This document shows positions 10,836 to 22,300 of a stretch of DNA of 64,000 nucleotides, piece after piece. Each line of letters begins with the position of its first letter. Positions within the stretch are counted from its first letter, which is position 1. The stretch lies in NCBI GenBank assembly GCA_033085395.1, contig JANQBS010000149.1, positions 35,846 to 99,845 of the forward strand, read 5' to 3'. The translations under genes were made by a program, and so were the position numbers. Origin of the DNA: Xanthoparmelia taractica. Taxonomy: Eukaryota; Ascomycota; Lecanoromycetes; Lecanorales; Parmeliaceae. The notes beneath the pieces were generated by a model. It searched no databases. It had not been told where the DNA came from and saw nothing but the letters and a program-made list of their open reading frames with translations.

Positions 10836-11502
10836 TCATCCACCCCCACCCCCCCTCAACCTCTCCCTCCACCTCCTCTCCACCTCCCCAATCGCAACCT
10901 GCACCTCCACCAACCCCCCCACCCCATCCCTCCACCCCCTCTCCCCCCCTTCCAACTCCCCCCTCCGTCCCTCCTGCACCCCCTTCCTCTCCCTATTAAC
11001 CCCCACCGCCGCCTCCCTAACCTCCACAAGCTCCTTCTCCACCCCCCTCAATATACCCTCCAACTGCTCATTAGCAACCAACCACGCGTTCTTGCCGAAC
11101 CGTTCCAGCAGCTCCAGTGCTTGTAGCCGGAGACTGAGGTACGAGGAGTTGACGTAGGCGGCTTTGAGGTCGGAGGCGTCAGGGCTGGTGGTGTCGGTGC
11201 CGGTGTGGGCTTCGTAGCGGGAGAGGTCGATTGCTTTGAGAGGTTTCTTGGCGGCCACGCGGTCAAGTTCGGATTGGATGAGAGGGGAGAAGGTGGGTGT
11301 GGGGGCGTTGGGAATTGAGGGGTGGGTTGTTGAGTCTGCGTCTGGGGAGAGGGAAGAGGCTATGAGGGCATGGGCGGCGGCGGTTTCGGCGTCGGTGGGG
11401 GCGCGGTCGATGTCTGGACTTGCGGGTCAGTCGGGCTTCAAAAGGTGAATGGGGAGGGCTGTTACAGGGTAAAGAGTCGTGCAACTCTGTCATTAGAGCC
11501 AT
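10836..11502 (-). CDS. pre-mRNA-splicing factor SPF27 (BCAS2/Cwf7 family)
   Basis: Two exons, 11466-11502 and 10836-11413, encode 204 residues. The 52-base intron (GTAACA...CTGAC...CAG) joins MALMTELHDSLP to YIDRAPTDAE, recreating the family's conserved N-terminal HDSLPYID signature. Further family landmarks are FSPLIQSELDR, PLKAIDLSRYEA and GKNAWL. A coiled-coil Glu/Arg-rich C-terminal half follows. SPF27 is a core subunit of the Prp19/NTC complex, which activates the spliceosome in the nucleus. The C terminus ends in a run of Gly in very C-rich DNA (plus strand), so the last residues are less certain. Confidence 0.85.
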
Positions 11503-11840
11503 GACTGTTGCTGAACAAGTGTGAACATTCCTGTGTTGCGCCGGAGAACTTGTTATCTCTAGGCGCTAGTGATCAACTACATCGACTACCGAGGATTCAG
11601 TCTACAATTTCCGTTGGTAAAGAAGGCACGCAGACGAGCTCTGAGCTGGAATCTGGTATTCACAAAACGACATAGAACCTAATTAGATTTAAAGTGACAG
11701 TTATGCAATAATGCAGCAACGACAGAGGCTTGGTATCATGTGAAAAGGACTATCGAGCATCCCCCATTGCATGTGTATTCTCTTCTGTCCAATAGCCATT
11801 ACCCCTCTGTAACAGCTGGTGTAATTCCACCATGTCAATC
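11503..11840. other. intergenic
   Basis: This separates the SPF27 gene from the 3' end of the CBM48 gene. Nothing is recognised in it. Confidence 0.5.
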
Positions 11841-14156
11841 TTATTTCTTATCACTGAACTTCGATTTCAGTTTCCCAAAGAATCCACTTGCTCGTTTCGC
11901 TTTCTTGTCCCCGGCCGTAGAACTGCTTGCCGCTGGACTCGGTTTTGCTGCAGGGACGGCCTTGTCCGGTTGTTGTGATGTCTGAGGAGCAGCGCTGGAG
12001 CCTACCCCGGTCGTCACAGTTGGCTGAGTCTGGTTTTGCGTCTGCTTGATCGGCTTGGACATGGGAGAGATATCTCGAGAGTCAGGTTGGGATTGCACTG
12101 CTTGCTTCATCGAATTTCCAGTAGCTGGTGTTTGAGCGGGCGCTGCAGCAGTGGTGAGAGGCGCAGGGTCTTTGGAGATTGGTGGTGGGACATTCTCGGA
12201 CCTAGTGGGAGCTGGAGCTGTTTCGGCCAACGCAGCGCTTGATGAAGGGGCTGGCTCTCCAACATCATCCTCCCTCTTAACGTCGGATAGCAACTCTTTC
12301 TCCATGGCACTCTTCTCTTCAACCATTGTCTTGTCTCCAGCGGCCTCCGGTGATTGATGAGATTCCGCGATCGATTCTTGAACGATGTCTGGCACCGTTG
12401 GAGCAATGGCAGACCCTTTGTTCATCTCCTCGATCGACTGCTGCACTGAATCTGGCAGACGATGAGAAGTTGTAGCAGCGGTAGCCGCTGCACCTCCCGC
12501 TACGACACCTCCAGCGGCCATCGCGGTGTCTTTATCCATATCACTGGGGCCTTCAGATGCAGCTGGCTCCTCTGGGACCTTGGTCTCAAGCTCTTTCTCC
12601 ATTGCAGACTTTTCCTTCACAGCTTCCCTATTCGCACTAGCCTCTGGGCTGGTTCCAGCTTCTTCCTGGCTCGCCTGAACGATCTCAGGTACTCCTCTTG
12701 GCTCCAACGGCACGTTGGCTGCAAGTGCAGCCGTACTACTTTGTGGTCCAGCGGATTGTATTATTGGACCTTTGTCTATCTCTGATACAGCGCTTTCACC
12801 CATTGGCAAGCTAGATTCCGGAATCATGGTACCTCCAATTCCTGGCATCTTGAATATTCCTCCGAGAGCTTCACGGTCCTTGTCCGGAGTGACAACCTCG
12901 GGCAGTTGTGGTGCACCCCCTGCATTTTCGTATGACTCTTTGTCTGTGGTCACTTGCGATGTTATAGTATTTTGGGTGAATTCGCTAGGGTGAGGAACTT
13001 TCTCGCCAGGCTGTAACAAGACCGGGTTTCCAATGCCAGTGGTGGCGGGGAGAGGAGCTACGCCAAAGGTCTGCTCAGAGTGATCTACGCTCTTTTCGAG
13101 TGACGGATCATCACGAACAGTCGAGGACACTGTATTGGAAGTGAGAGTATTCGGATGAGGGACTTTCTCTCCTGGTTCAAGGTTGATAGGGTTGCCGATA
13201 CCAGAAGTTGCCGGGATCGGATCAACGTTGTACTCAGATGCATCATGAAATGGTGTCTCAGGGAAGCTCCCTGGAACGTCAGAAGATGCTGACTCTGGCC
13301 TTATATCCCGCTCTGCCTCCTTTGGTACATTTCCCGCCAAGCCTGCAGTTGTAGATTGCGGGGTAACTCCGGACATTATGTCTGTAGCTGCTCGACCTGA
13401 AGAGTGTGGTCCAGTGATGTTTTCGGGAAGGAGGACGTTATTCACGTTACTTGAGCCGTCGTTTTCTTGAGGGGCTGTATGATCTGTCGTCCAGTTGCCG
13501 TCAACCACAAACTTGAACAAGAGGATGGTCAGCCAACGTGCTCAGTCAAAAGTCAAGTCGAACGAAATTATTCACTCCAATGTAGGGTTGCAGGAATCAG
13601 TCTTTGTTCACTACAGTCTGGTATTCAAAGAAAGAGGAGATGCTGGATGTCAGCACTGTTGCCTTATCGGCCGAGCGAGACCCTTTGCGCTTGTATTTGA
13701 GCTAGTCAAACGGCGGAAGGTATTCGCGGATCCACCAATTTTCTATAGTGTGGGGATGTGGCAAGGGTAGCATCGAGACAGCTCATTTCGAGCTTTATGA
13801 ATTGGCCAGACCTGGTCGTCTTTGAAAGGTGCGGCTGTGGGATAACGTACCTTGTAGAATATCTTTTCATTCGACAAGGGTAGCTCAACGAGCTTCTCAA
13901 AATGCTCGCCCTTGTTCTCCAGCTTCACACTCTTTGCCCAATCGTCGAATGTGCCGGTTACGTATACTTCATATGCTGGGTGGTGCCTATATTGAGGAGA
14001 AGTTAGCAGGCTTGGCCCTATGATGAGTGCGCTGGTGGCCACGTCTTCAGATGGAAGCTTTCTCGTGGCTTTCACATAACAGAACTTTATGGTTCCACAA
14101 TTTATCGCCATTGCCCAGAGTGTCCTAACGCACCATTTGAACACGAAACTCCCCAT
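11841..14156 (-). CDS. AMPK-type glycogen-binding (CBM48) protein, Crp1/Mdg1-like
   Basis: Three exons, 14134-14156, 13851-13986 and 11841-13511, encode 609 residues. Splicing gives MGSFVFKWHHPAYEVYVTGTFDDWAKSV, then EKIFYKFVVDGNWTTDHTAP. This is the complete carbohydrate-binding fold of the AMPK beta/CBM48 type and is the signature of yeast Crp1/Mdg1 (described as cruciform-DNA-binding and signalling proteins). Intron 1 (13987-14133) has CTAAC and TAG. Intron 2 (13512-13850) is long at 339 bases, but has GTACGT, CTGAC and AAG. The remaining about 500 residues are disordered and Ala/Pro/Glu/Ser-rich. They contain repeated modules such as GIGNPxxLxPGEKVPHP and (S/T)AMEKEL. The C terminus is strongly basic (KKAKRASGFFGKLKSKFSDKK). 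No catalytic motif is seen. The polysaccharide or DNA ligand is not determinable from sequence. Confidence 0.87.
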
Positions 14157-14829
14157 GCTGTCTTCGGAACCAGAGGCCTCAAGTTGTGAGGAGGACCCAG
14201 AAAACTCTTTAACTGGGCTCGTAGTAGGTGGGGTCAGAGGATACCCAAGCGCAAATTAGTAGAGCTGGCTATTGACGTTGCTCCTCTGGCTTGAAAGTCG
14301 AAAAGTGGAGTACGCTGAAGGCGTGGCGCCGGGTTGTCGAGGCGATGTAGAACGGCTCGGGATGGGCCGATTGCAGCTTGAGGTATCAATAATGGCGATG
14401 AGAAAATAGCAAAGCAAAGCGTACAAGAAAGCGTGCTGAAGTTCAATGGCAATGGCAGTGAAAGAGGTGCGTCAACAATTACGGAGGTTTCTATTCCCTC
14501 CCTGCAATTTCCCTGGCCAAAGGTCGGAGAAAAGATTGACTTTTCGGGAATAAGGCTAGCGTATCGCGTGGCTTCCGAGGATTACGGAATGTTGTACAAG
14601 TCAAACAAATGAATGGTATTACTGAATGGGTAAATGGTGGACATAAGGGCGTTTGGTAGGATGATACACCTTACGGCTAATTTAATTGTATGGTAACAAT
14701 ACTATCTGTCACACGACAACGCTCATTCGCTGCGCCAAAAGACAACGCGCTCCTCAATGCATGCGCTACACATATACCGACTCCTTCAAGCTCATGGCTC
14801 AGCTGGGTCTCTTCATGTGGAAGACCAGG
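14157..14829. other. intergenic
   Basis: Promoter side of the CBM48 gene and 3' side of sec24. Small frames here lack any features. Confidence 0.5.
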
Positions 14830-17800
14830 TCAACCCTCTTTACCCGTCCAAAGACTCGTAATCCCCGCTACTGCATTCTCCATGCCCATCGTGGACATTC
14901 CACCTCCGTCCTCTCTTTTCCTTTGTCCACTCAACTCCATCTGGATATGCCGGTGTAGATTAACGAGCCAGTCCACGTAACTTTGCGCCTCATTATTTCG
15001 ATCCTCAACCAGAAGCCTTGCGAACTCATATTCAGAACCGTCGAGGCCCTGCCGTGCCAGCTGGATGGTAATTGCTCTACTTCCTCTCACGCTCGCCCAG
15101 TATGCTAGAAGGTTACGCACCTGAGCATTAAGATGCGTTTCTAGGATTGGCAAAGAAGACATCATAGGGTCCAGTGATGACAGCGAGGTTTTGCCTTCCC
15201 CAAAAAGGTCTTCTAAAAGATTGGGTGAGACGTGAGCATGGAGCCAGAGAAGGCAGACTTGGCCGTCATCCACCAGGTACGCGCCACCTTCTTCTATTCG
15301 GGAAAAAGAGGCTCGTATCGTGGGGGGCACAATCAGATGGCCGGTACTAGGATCCGGGAAACCTGATTCCGGTGCAAGAGAATGGAGTGGGAGAATGCGA
15401 GGGTAAAGCAAGAGTGACAATTCGAGCGGCGAGGCCGATTTAAGAAGGCGCATGGTGTGAGTACGGCGGTCGGAGGGTTCGTGGCCAGCCTTGAACGCTC
15501 GTGACTTCATCAGACCAAGGACATACATGCTGAACTCCTTCAGATTCTCTGGTAAGACTAGCTGACCCGGAGGATGTGAACCGGAACCAGTCTTCCTATA
15601 CCCTGCCAAGATGTCGATAGTTTTCTCAGTGAGTGCATTGCGAACATCCTTGAGTGGTCGCTCAATCATTCTCGATGCAGCTGTGAGATTGATCAGCAAA
15701 TTTAGACGAAAAGCTTCAGTACAAAGTGCTTGCGCTTACCCTCTTTTGCAATGATGCTGACCACAGCATCTTGATCGACAAATCTCATGCTGTCCATGAC
15801 TCCTTCACTGACTCCAGCAACTGTGTTTGTGCAGCGCACGCGTCGCTCTCCACTAGATGTAGTATAGAGCAGAGCGCATTGGAAGTGGGCATCTAATTTG
15901 GCATCCAGCTTGCCGTCATAGCTGAACATCACACCAATTGACTTGTCGGAGTCGATTACACCGAATTCGAGATCGGCGCCAAAATTATGCTGTAGGAAGT
16001 TGCCATGGTATGATGAGACTTGTAGACCGTTCGAGCACCGGACTTTCATGAGCGCTTGGTATCCTGTCTCTCGATGAAGAGTATGCTTGATTTCTTGTGT
16101 AAGCTGCAGCGAGTCGCGAGGCATAAGGAAATTCGGGTAATGATAAGTTTGGCCACCGGAGACTGCGGAGAGATGACCTGATCGAGTCATTAGCCACACA
16201 GCAACAAAGCAACAACAGCTTCGCGAACTGATGCAACCAACCTATTGTGGCGATATCCATGTATTTTCCGGCTGGAGCAGCAATAAAAAAATCTATGCCA
16301 ACACCACTCTCCACCATCTTGCCTGCAAGCTTCTTGAAGCCAGGGTGGTCTGTCTGGAATAGCTTCTTCTCGGTTTCGATACCGTGTAAATCATTCTTGT
16401 CTCTAAGGAACAGCCTTCCTGGGCCCCACGTCGGTAGAGACGCTAAGGAAGAGACTATCTTTCCACCTGTAGCACTCAGTGACGATAACGCCGACTCTAG
16501 TGTAGGCAGTAGAGCCGGCTCTGGGTTCTTGACATGCGAGAAGAGGGCTGGCAATTGCGCAAGAAGAGATGTTATGATGGACCTACTGGGTCAGCCTGTG
16601 TCTTACGCGTTCATGAAGACAGGAGACGTACTTTGATCTGTATGGGTCAACGAAAAGCCCTTCGCTACCGAGTGGTACGAATGGATCGTCGATGTCTGGC
16701 ATAACGAGCATTTGAGCTCTTTCCAGATTTTCCTGTCATCTGTCAGCTATAATAGTATACTTTATCGCCGATCACTTACGTTACAATTATAAAAATGCAT
16801 AGCTTTGTCAAATGTCACAAACCCAACCTTTGAGCCAACAGGCATCCTTCTATTGTCCGATGCATTTTCGCCATTTGTTCCCTCATCATCTACATGGTCT
16901 TCATCCTCACTATAAAGAGCACCTAGGATGCCCTCACAGAATGCTTCCAGAAACCCTTTGCTGACCGCATCTTGACTTACATCGATGACAAACAGCCACC
17001 GTAAGCCTACAGGTTCCTTAGCCCAGTACTCTTTTGGTACCAGATATTCCACAGTCCCTGTTGTCAACTCGGGCCGTTGTGCGCGATCTACCCTGACGCC
17101 GCTTGGATCTGTGGGCGCAAAATACTCCGGGATAACATCGTTGGGATAAGTGCACATATTACAGACAAGCTTGTTGCCGCCAGATCGAAATGTCATGAAA
17201 GGATTGATGTAGGCTCGGCATCTACTGCAACGAGGAGGACCAAGTTCTCCAAAGTCAAGAACAGGTATCGGTCGTTCCCCGGCTTGGAGAGGGGCTAATG
17301 GCTGGAGAATTAATCCCAGTGGTAGACCGGTCTGGGAAAGGAAGTTTGATGTTGAGGGGATATTGTTGAGGGTGAGTCTAGCATATTTGGGTGATGAATT
17401 GCCTTGATCATGGGCAACAAAAGGGACAGAACCAGGTGGGGGGAGATGCTGCTCCATTGTGGGGTATATGTGGTCTAGGTAGTACTGTGCTGCAGCATCC
17501 CGAGCGCGCGGTATGCTCGGTATTTGCTCTGGATCCACTCGCCCCTGAGCTGATACGCCAGGTCCGCTCAGCGCTGGCATTCGCGTAGGTGTAGTTGCGA
17601 ATGCTGCGCCGGAAGACTGCAAACCAGGAGAAAAAGGAGCAGCTTGCGCAGGGAATTGATTCATAGCAGGTGTAATTGGCTGGCCAGCGTATGGATTGCC
17701 AGCTCCCATTTGCTGAGAGGAATCTTGGTTCACGTACTGTCCGGCATTTCCTGTGCTTTGGTTGAAAGCTTGTGAGGACACCACAGGCTGGTCGATATTA

Positions 17801-18189
17801 TGATATGCATGCCGGTTTTTCTTCTTATTCTGTCGACTGCCAGCAGCACCGTCCCCTCCTAAACCCATTCCCCCCAATTGTGAAGTCAATCCCCCCATTG
17901 CACCTTGATCATCCGTCCCAGCTTGACTTTGCTGAGGGAAGTACCCTTGCTCTTGCCCGGGGGTTCCCTGGTATTGATACCCATTTTGTGGTGTTTGACC
18001 GTACTGGTTCTGCTGATAGCCGGGGTTGTTCTGCGGATAAGGCGACCCTGCTTGGTGGTAACCAGGCGGAATGGGAGCTACTTGAGGACGGGATTGGGGA
18101 GGTCCTGACGGGGTTCCGGATTGGGGGTGACGAGGATCATGGCCTGGGACTTGGTAACTGCCTGTATCGTACTGGCCATAGTGGGACAT
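14830..18189 (-). CDS. sec24: COPII coat protein Sec24
   Basis: Five exons (16780-18189, 16632-16732, 16242-16582, 15740-16177, 14830-15680) give 1,046 residues. All junctions keep frame and use GT...AG with CTGAC-like branch points. The order of parts is that of Sec24: a Gly/Gln/Pro-rich disordered N terminus (1-230), a zinc finger with Cys321, Cys324, Cys343 and Cys346, a trunk domain (WLFVIDVSQDAV..., DDPFVPLGSEGLFVDPYRSK), a beta-sandwich (HLSAVSGGQTYHYPNF...), a helical domain, and a gelsolin domain (DDGQVCLLWLHAHVSPNLL). Sec24 pairs with Sec23 on ER exit sites and selects cargo for COPII vesicles. The length is at the upper end for fungi because of the N-terminal low-complexity region. 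Confidence 0.95.
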
Positions 18190-18678
18190 TCTTGAGAGAT
18201 TCCCCGAGTCTCAGCACTGCATTAGTCCACTACCGAGAGCTACCGTGTTTGGGGCGCGAGTCCTATTTCTTTCGAGACCATCCTGTGATACGATTAGCTT
18301 TGTGTTCCACAGATCGGTGTGTGAACAGCTTAAACACTTGATAGCATAGGAAGCGCAAGATAGGGTATTTTAAAGTGCGCTATTGGAGAGGCAAGCTGTC
18401 TAGAAGAAGCTACTAAGAGGACGTACAGGAAACGTGAAAAGCACGCTAGAATTGGATCCGCTATTCGTTTTACGCGCCTTCGATCTCTATTTTAAATTTT
18501 TTAACAATTTAGTATATTAATATTCTCACTATTTTTCACTCTATTTTGTTCGTTATTTCGCTTTTTTAGATTTTAATAAATATATATTTAAAAAGAATAA
18601 AATTAATTTAATTTAAAACTCTATCTATAGTAAAATATAATAAAAAAGAAAGACTATCTCTAATACTAATTAATATTA

Positions 18679-18790
18679 TCACGGTTTTAATATCTACTCT
18701 TCGAATACTAAGTCGACGTATATTAATATTGCTTCGGAGAAGTGTTTTTAGAGTATTCGTAGTATATCTAGTTAACGAAGTAGTTAATTG
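18679..18790. repeat. RIP-mutated copy of a short repeat
   Basis: Aligns in the same orientation with 19482-19600. Shared anchors are CACGGTTTT, CGGAGAAG and ATTCGTAG. Most differences are C-to-T or G-to-A changes, with this copy carrying the T/A state (for example GCTCCGG becomes GCTTCGG). Confidence 0.8.
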
Positions 18791-19481
18791 TGAGGGCGCT
18801 TTCCAATTGTATCATAAAGCTAAAAATATGACTCATGGGTTCGGGTGCCGCGCTTCATACGAAGGCGCACCCTATTTGCCCATATGAAGCCCATACGGCG
18901 CACCCCTAGCTAGGTACCCATATGGCTCCGTACAGCCTAACATTAATTTCACTACACGTCTATTTTTTCATTATAAATATTTAATTTTTTTTATATATAA
19001 TCTCTTAAAAGTCTCTTAAATTCTTAGAGAGTAGTATATAAATACTATAATATAATAAATATAAAGCGAAGATAGCGATCTAATATAACGTATAACTTAT
19101 AAAAGATTATAAATTTTATAACTCTTAAGTACTTCGTAGAAATAGCGCTTACTTTAATTTTTCTATAGTTAAAAATTATAATAAAATATATTTATTAATA
19201 TTACAAATAAATAAAATATAGTAAGTAGCTCTTAAGGATCAACTACTAATATGATTAATAATGAGTGTGGTGGATGAATTGTTCGTCTAGCTAAGTGGTT
19301 GTGCGCCAGCTAAGTACGGAGAAGCGAGCGCCAAGGCTAGTCATGACCAGCCATACGTCCATATGATCAAATATTCCATAACAGTAGCTACTTAATTAAG
19401 TAAGATAGAAAATCTCTAAAATTATTCTTCGAAGTAATATTAATTTATAACTTAATATTTAAAGAGTAGATATTTAAATTG

Positions 19482-19640
19482 TCACGGTTTTGGCATGTGC
19501 TCTCCGAATGCCAAGCCCGATGTGGATCAATGTTGCTCCGGAGAAGAGTTTTCAGAGCATTCGTAGCATATTTGAACAATAGAAGCAGTCAATCCCACTA
19601 CACGTCCATTCGTTCGTGACATAAATCGTAATAATTAAAT
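19482..19640. repeat. less-mutated copy of the same short repeat
   Basis: The GC-richer partner of 18679-18790. Its continuation (CACTACACGTCCATTCGTTC, near 19595) also matches a mutated segment near 18951. In the other copy, therefore, about 160 bases have been inserted or the two parts have been separated. Confidence 0.7.
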
Positions 19641-20033
19641 TGAAATATATATAATAATATCTATATTTTAAATTCTCGTATAAAGAGAGTATAAAGAATA
19701 TTAAGATATTAATACGCTAGTTATAATATAATATAATTAATATAATAATAATGATAAGTAAAGTGGATAGTTAGATGGATTAGAAAAATGTTGGAAATTT
19801 CAGCCCTATGGACTGATCTATCCCGTTACTTAGAAATTCTGCGAGCCAGAAAGCCTCATCCCAGCTCTGTCAACCAATCATGATGAGCAGACAGAAGTCA
19901 ATGCTGAATTCTAGCCAATCACTTTTCTTGCAGCATCGAGCACTGAAATGGCGTGGGCCACACTCCGGTGAGGGCCGTTCTTCTCTCTTGCCCCGCGCTC
20001 GACACAAATATCTTTTCATCTTAAGGCACCATC

Positions 20034-21437
20034 ATGCTTCTTGACATACAATCTCCAAGACCTGAAAGATCTCTTAAACGTTCTTTTAACGACGACGACG
20101 ACTCTGAATATGAGCGTCCTCCTAAGCGCCCCCATCTACCACCAACCCCCCCAACACCTGGCCATCGTGTCGACGAGTTCCATCCACCGTGTCCTCAGAG
20201 CAATGCTCCGACGCCGCCAGAGACAGCAAAGTCCCATACGCGATCACTGAACACCTCTCACACCACTAGCAACTCTGTGAACGCACGCCGAATCGGCGAC
20301 TGGCTCGCTACAGGCCTTCCTCCTTGGTTTAGCAGCGCTCTTCCACGTCGCCCTGACAGCGCGCCACCAAAGCTCGCTGACAGTGAAGAATTCGTTAACT
20401 TGAGTGACTATCAGGGGCCTACAACTGCAGCGCTCGCAGCGGTTCAGCCCATGTCGCAGCCTCAAGCACAAAGCCTTGGGCAGCGCTCAGTCGCATCCGG
20501 CCAAAGCTCGCGGCCTGGCACATCGAACGCCAATTATCGATCGGTTCTCATCAACAACAACGTACGCATCGATCATACTGGAGAGAAGATACCAGAGCCA
20601 CTTCGGAAGCTACTAGATACGGATATACTCAAAACGGTGCCATCGCAGTTATCCCCAGAAGAGATAGCCGAAGCAGTGAACACCGCGGTCGAAATCGCAG
20701 ACGACTCGGAAGGCAAGATATACGACCTCATAGGCACGGCTTTGTTCCCCATCAAACGTCGCGAGATCGGGCGAGGAGGAAACACGCTCTGGAGCTTCGA
20801 TGCTCTGCCAAGAAATGATGACTACCCGTACCCCCTCGCTATCCCCAAGCCCGATATCCACTGCGGCTACCCCACAGGTCCGAAAAGTACCTGGACTGTC
20901 AAAGAGAATGCCGTCATTGATCACCCAGCAGTAAGACGATATGCTCAGCCCGCAAATGATAATTGCTATCCTTACTTCGTGTTCGAACTGAAGTCGGAGG
21001 CCAGTGGGGGCACGTTATGGCAAGCGGAAAATCAGGCAGCCGGTAGCGGTTCTTCCTGCGTCAACTCCATGCGCCAGCTTCTCGCTGAGGCGTATCCCAC
21101 TCAAACGTCATCGACTATCGATTCAATTGCTTTCTCGGCTTGCGTCACCCATAGACAGGCGGTCTTCCACGTCCATTTCTACTCGTCAGAGGACCGTATG
21201 CATTACATGTCCTGGATCGCGTCTTGTGAGACTATGCGCGATGTTCAACGCTGCAACCATATAACGCAGAGAATCGTCCAATATGGCCTTGGAAGCCGGC
21301 AGACTACCATCCGAAATGCACTTGCAAAGCTGCACCCTTTCCCGCTACATTGGAAGCTATCTCGACTTTCCAGCGCTCAGGCATCCCAGACAGCTGATGA
21401 GGATGCCGGCCCGATCAAGAGTCGAAGGATAGAGTAG
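20034..21437 (+). CDS. DUF7924 protein with PD-(D/E)XK nuclease-like motif
   Basis: A single-exon frame of 467 residues with a good ATG (ACCATCATGC). The N-terminal about 160 residues are disordered, with a basic nuclear-signal-like segment (RPPKRPH). The C-terminal domain holds KPDIHCGYP and, after about 50 residues, YFVFELKSEASGGTLWQAENQ. It is followed by a conserved-looking AFSACVTHRQAVFHVHFY. The Asp and the E-x-K spacing match the catalytic core of PD-(D/E)XK nuclease folds, and this layout is that of the fungal DUF7924 family. Function is not established; a DNA-processing or host-directed nuclease role is inference. It begins about 240 bases from the RIP block but shows normal codon use and no premature stops. 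Confidence 0.75.
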   Translation: MLLDIQSPRPERSLKRSFNDDDDSEYERPPKRPHLPPTPPTPGHRVDEFHPPCPQSNAPTPPETAKSHTRSLNTSHTTSNSVNARRIGDWLATGLPPWFSSALPRRPDSAPPKLADSEEFVNLSDYQGPTTAALAAVQPMSQPQAQSLGQRSVASGQSSRPGTSNANYRSVLINNNVRIDHTGEKIPEPLRKLLDTDILKTVPSQLSPEEIAEAVNTAVEIADDSEGKIYDLIGTALFPIKRREIGRGGNTLWSFDALPRNDDYPYPLAIPKPDIHCGYPTGPKSTWTVKENAVIDHPAVRRYAQPANDNCYPYFVFELKSEASGGTLWQAENQAAGSGSSCVNSMRQLLAEAYPTQTSSTIDSIAFSACVTHRQAVFHVHFYSSEDRMHYMSWIASCETMRDVQRCNHITQRIVQYGLGSRQTTIRNALAKLHPFPLHWKLSRLSSAQASQTADEDAGPIKSRRIE

Positions 21438-22300
21438 TAAGTCATGTATATGGGGCGACCAGAGGTGAGCGGAGGCAACTAGAGGTAGTATATAGGAATT
21501 ATATAGTCATTTGAGTCATGCTGTTTTTTTCGTCTCAAAATTGATTTGATTGGTTTTTGCGTTCTTTTTCGATTATACCTCCGTCCCACCACCTACCGTA
21601 TAACACAAATTGACATTCGAAGCTTCGGACCTGTCGTTTCCAATACTTGACGCTTTCATTGCTCAGTACTTGCCACATGATTCTTGTGGACCATCCGCAT
21701 GACGTCACTCTAGATAAGGCATTGGGCCTTCGCCGGTGCAACAAATTGTGGACCATTAACACATACCCATCGTGTATGTATGGCATTCAGACTCTCTATC
21801 TAGGCACAACGGTTTTTGACGAAAGCCCTGCTGGCCACTTCTGCAGCTGCTCCCAGCCACGAACCCCCACAACTCTTGCCACCTTTCCTCGTAGAAAAGC
21901 CATCTTTCCAAACGCTGAAACACCATTGTTATGCATAGACTTATCCCCTTCATCCAGTGCCACATGGGGTCAATGGTTGTAGTCCTACTCCCCTGCTCTC
22001 TCGCCATCTGCATATCGCTTACCATCTGGTCTTCGACGTCCATGCCTTCCTTCCTTCCTTCCTTGCAAGTCGGTCATGCATGGAGGTTTTGGCTACCTTC
22101 TCGCCCACGCTTTTTGCTCGTGCGTCCAAATCAATCCTGACCCTGGCAGCCTCCACGTCTTCTACATGTTCCTCTTTACGCCTTACCTGGTTCTCGGTTC
22201 CTTCTACTACAGTTTGCATAAAAGAATTTGAAAGGTTCAAATTTTGGGGGTTATTCCATTAAATGACGCTTAAGCACTAGCGCAGCCACCTTGCCGTACC
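21438..22300. other. intergenic
   Basis: No supported gene. Short frames on both strands lack features. Confidence 0.4.

Larger units (their letters stand above)
18450..19795. repeat. AT-rich RIP-mutated repeat block
   Basis: Base composition drops abruptly to very AT-rich sequence dominated by TATA/ATAT/TTAA words at about 18480-18790, 18955-19250, 19380-19480 and 19617-19790. No open frame survives. Islands of normal composition (about 18793-18950 and 19255-19375) interrupt it. This mosaic is typical of repeat-induced point mutation of transposon-derived DNA in Pezizomycotina. The original element cannot be identified. Confidence 0.8.
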
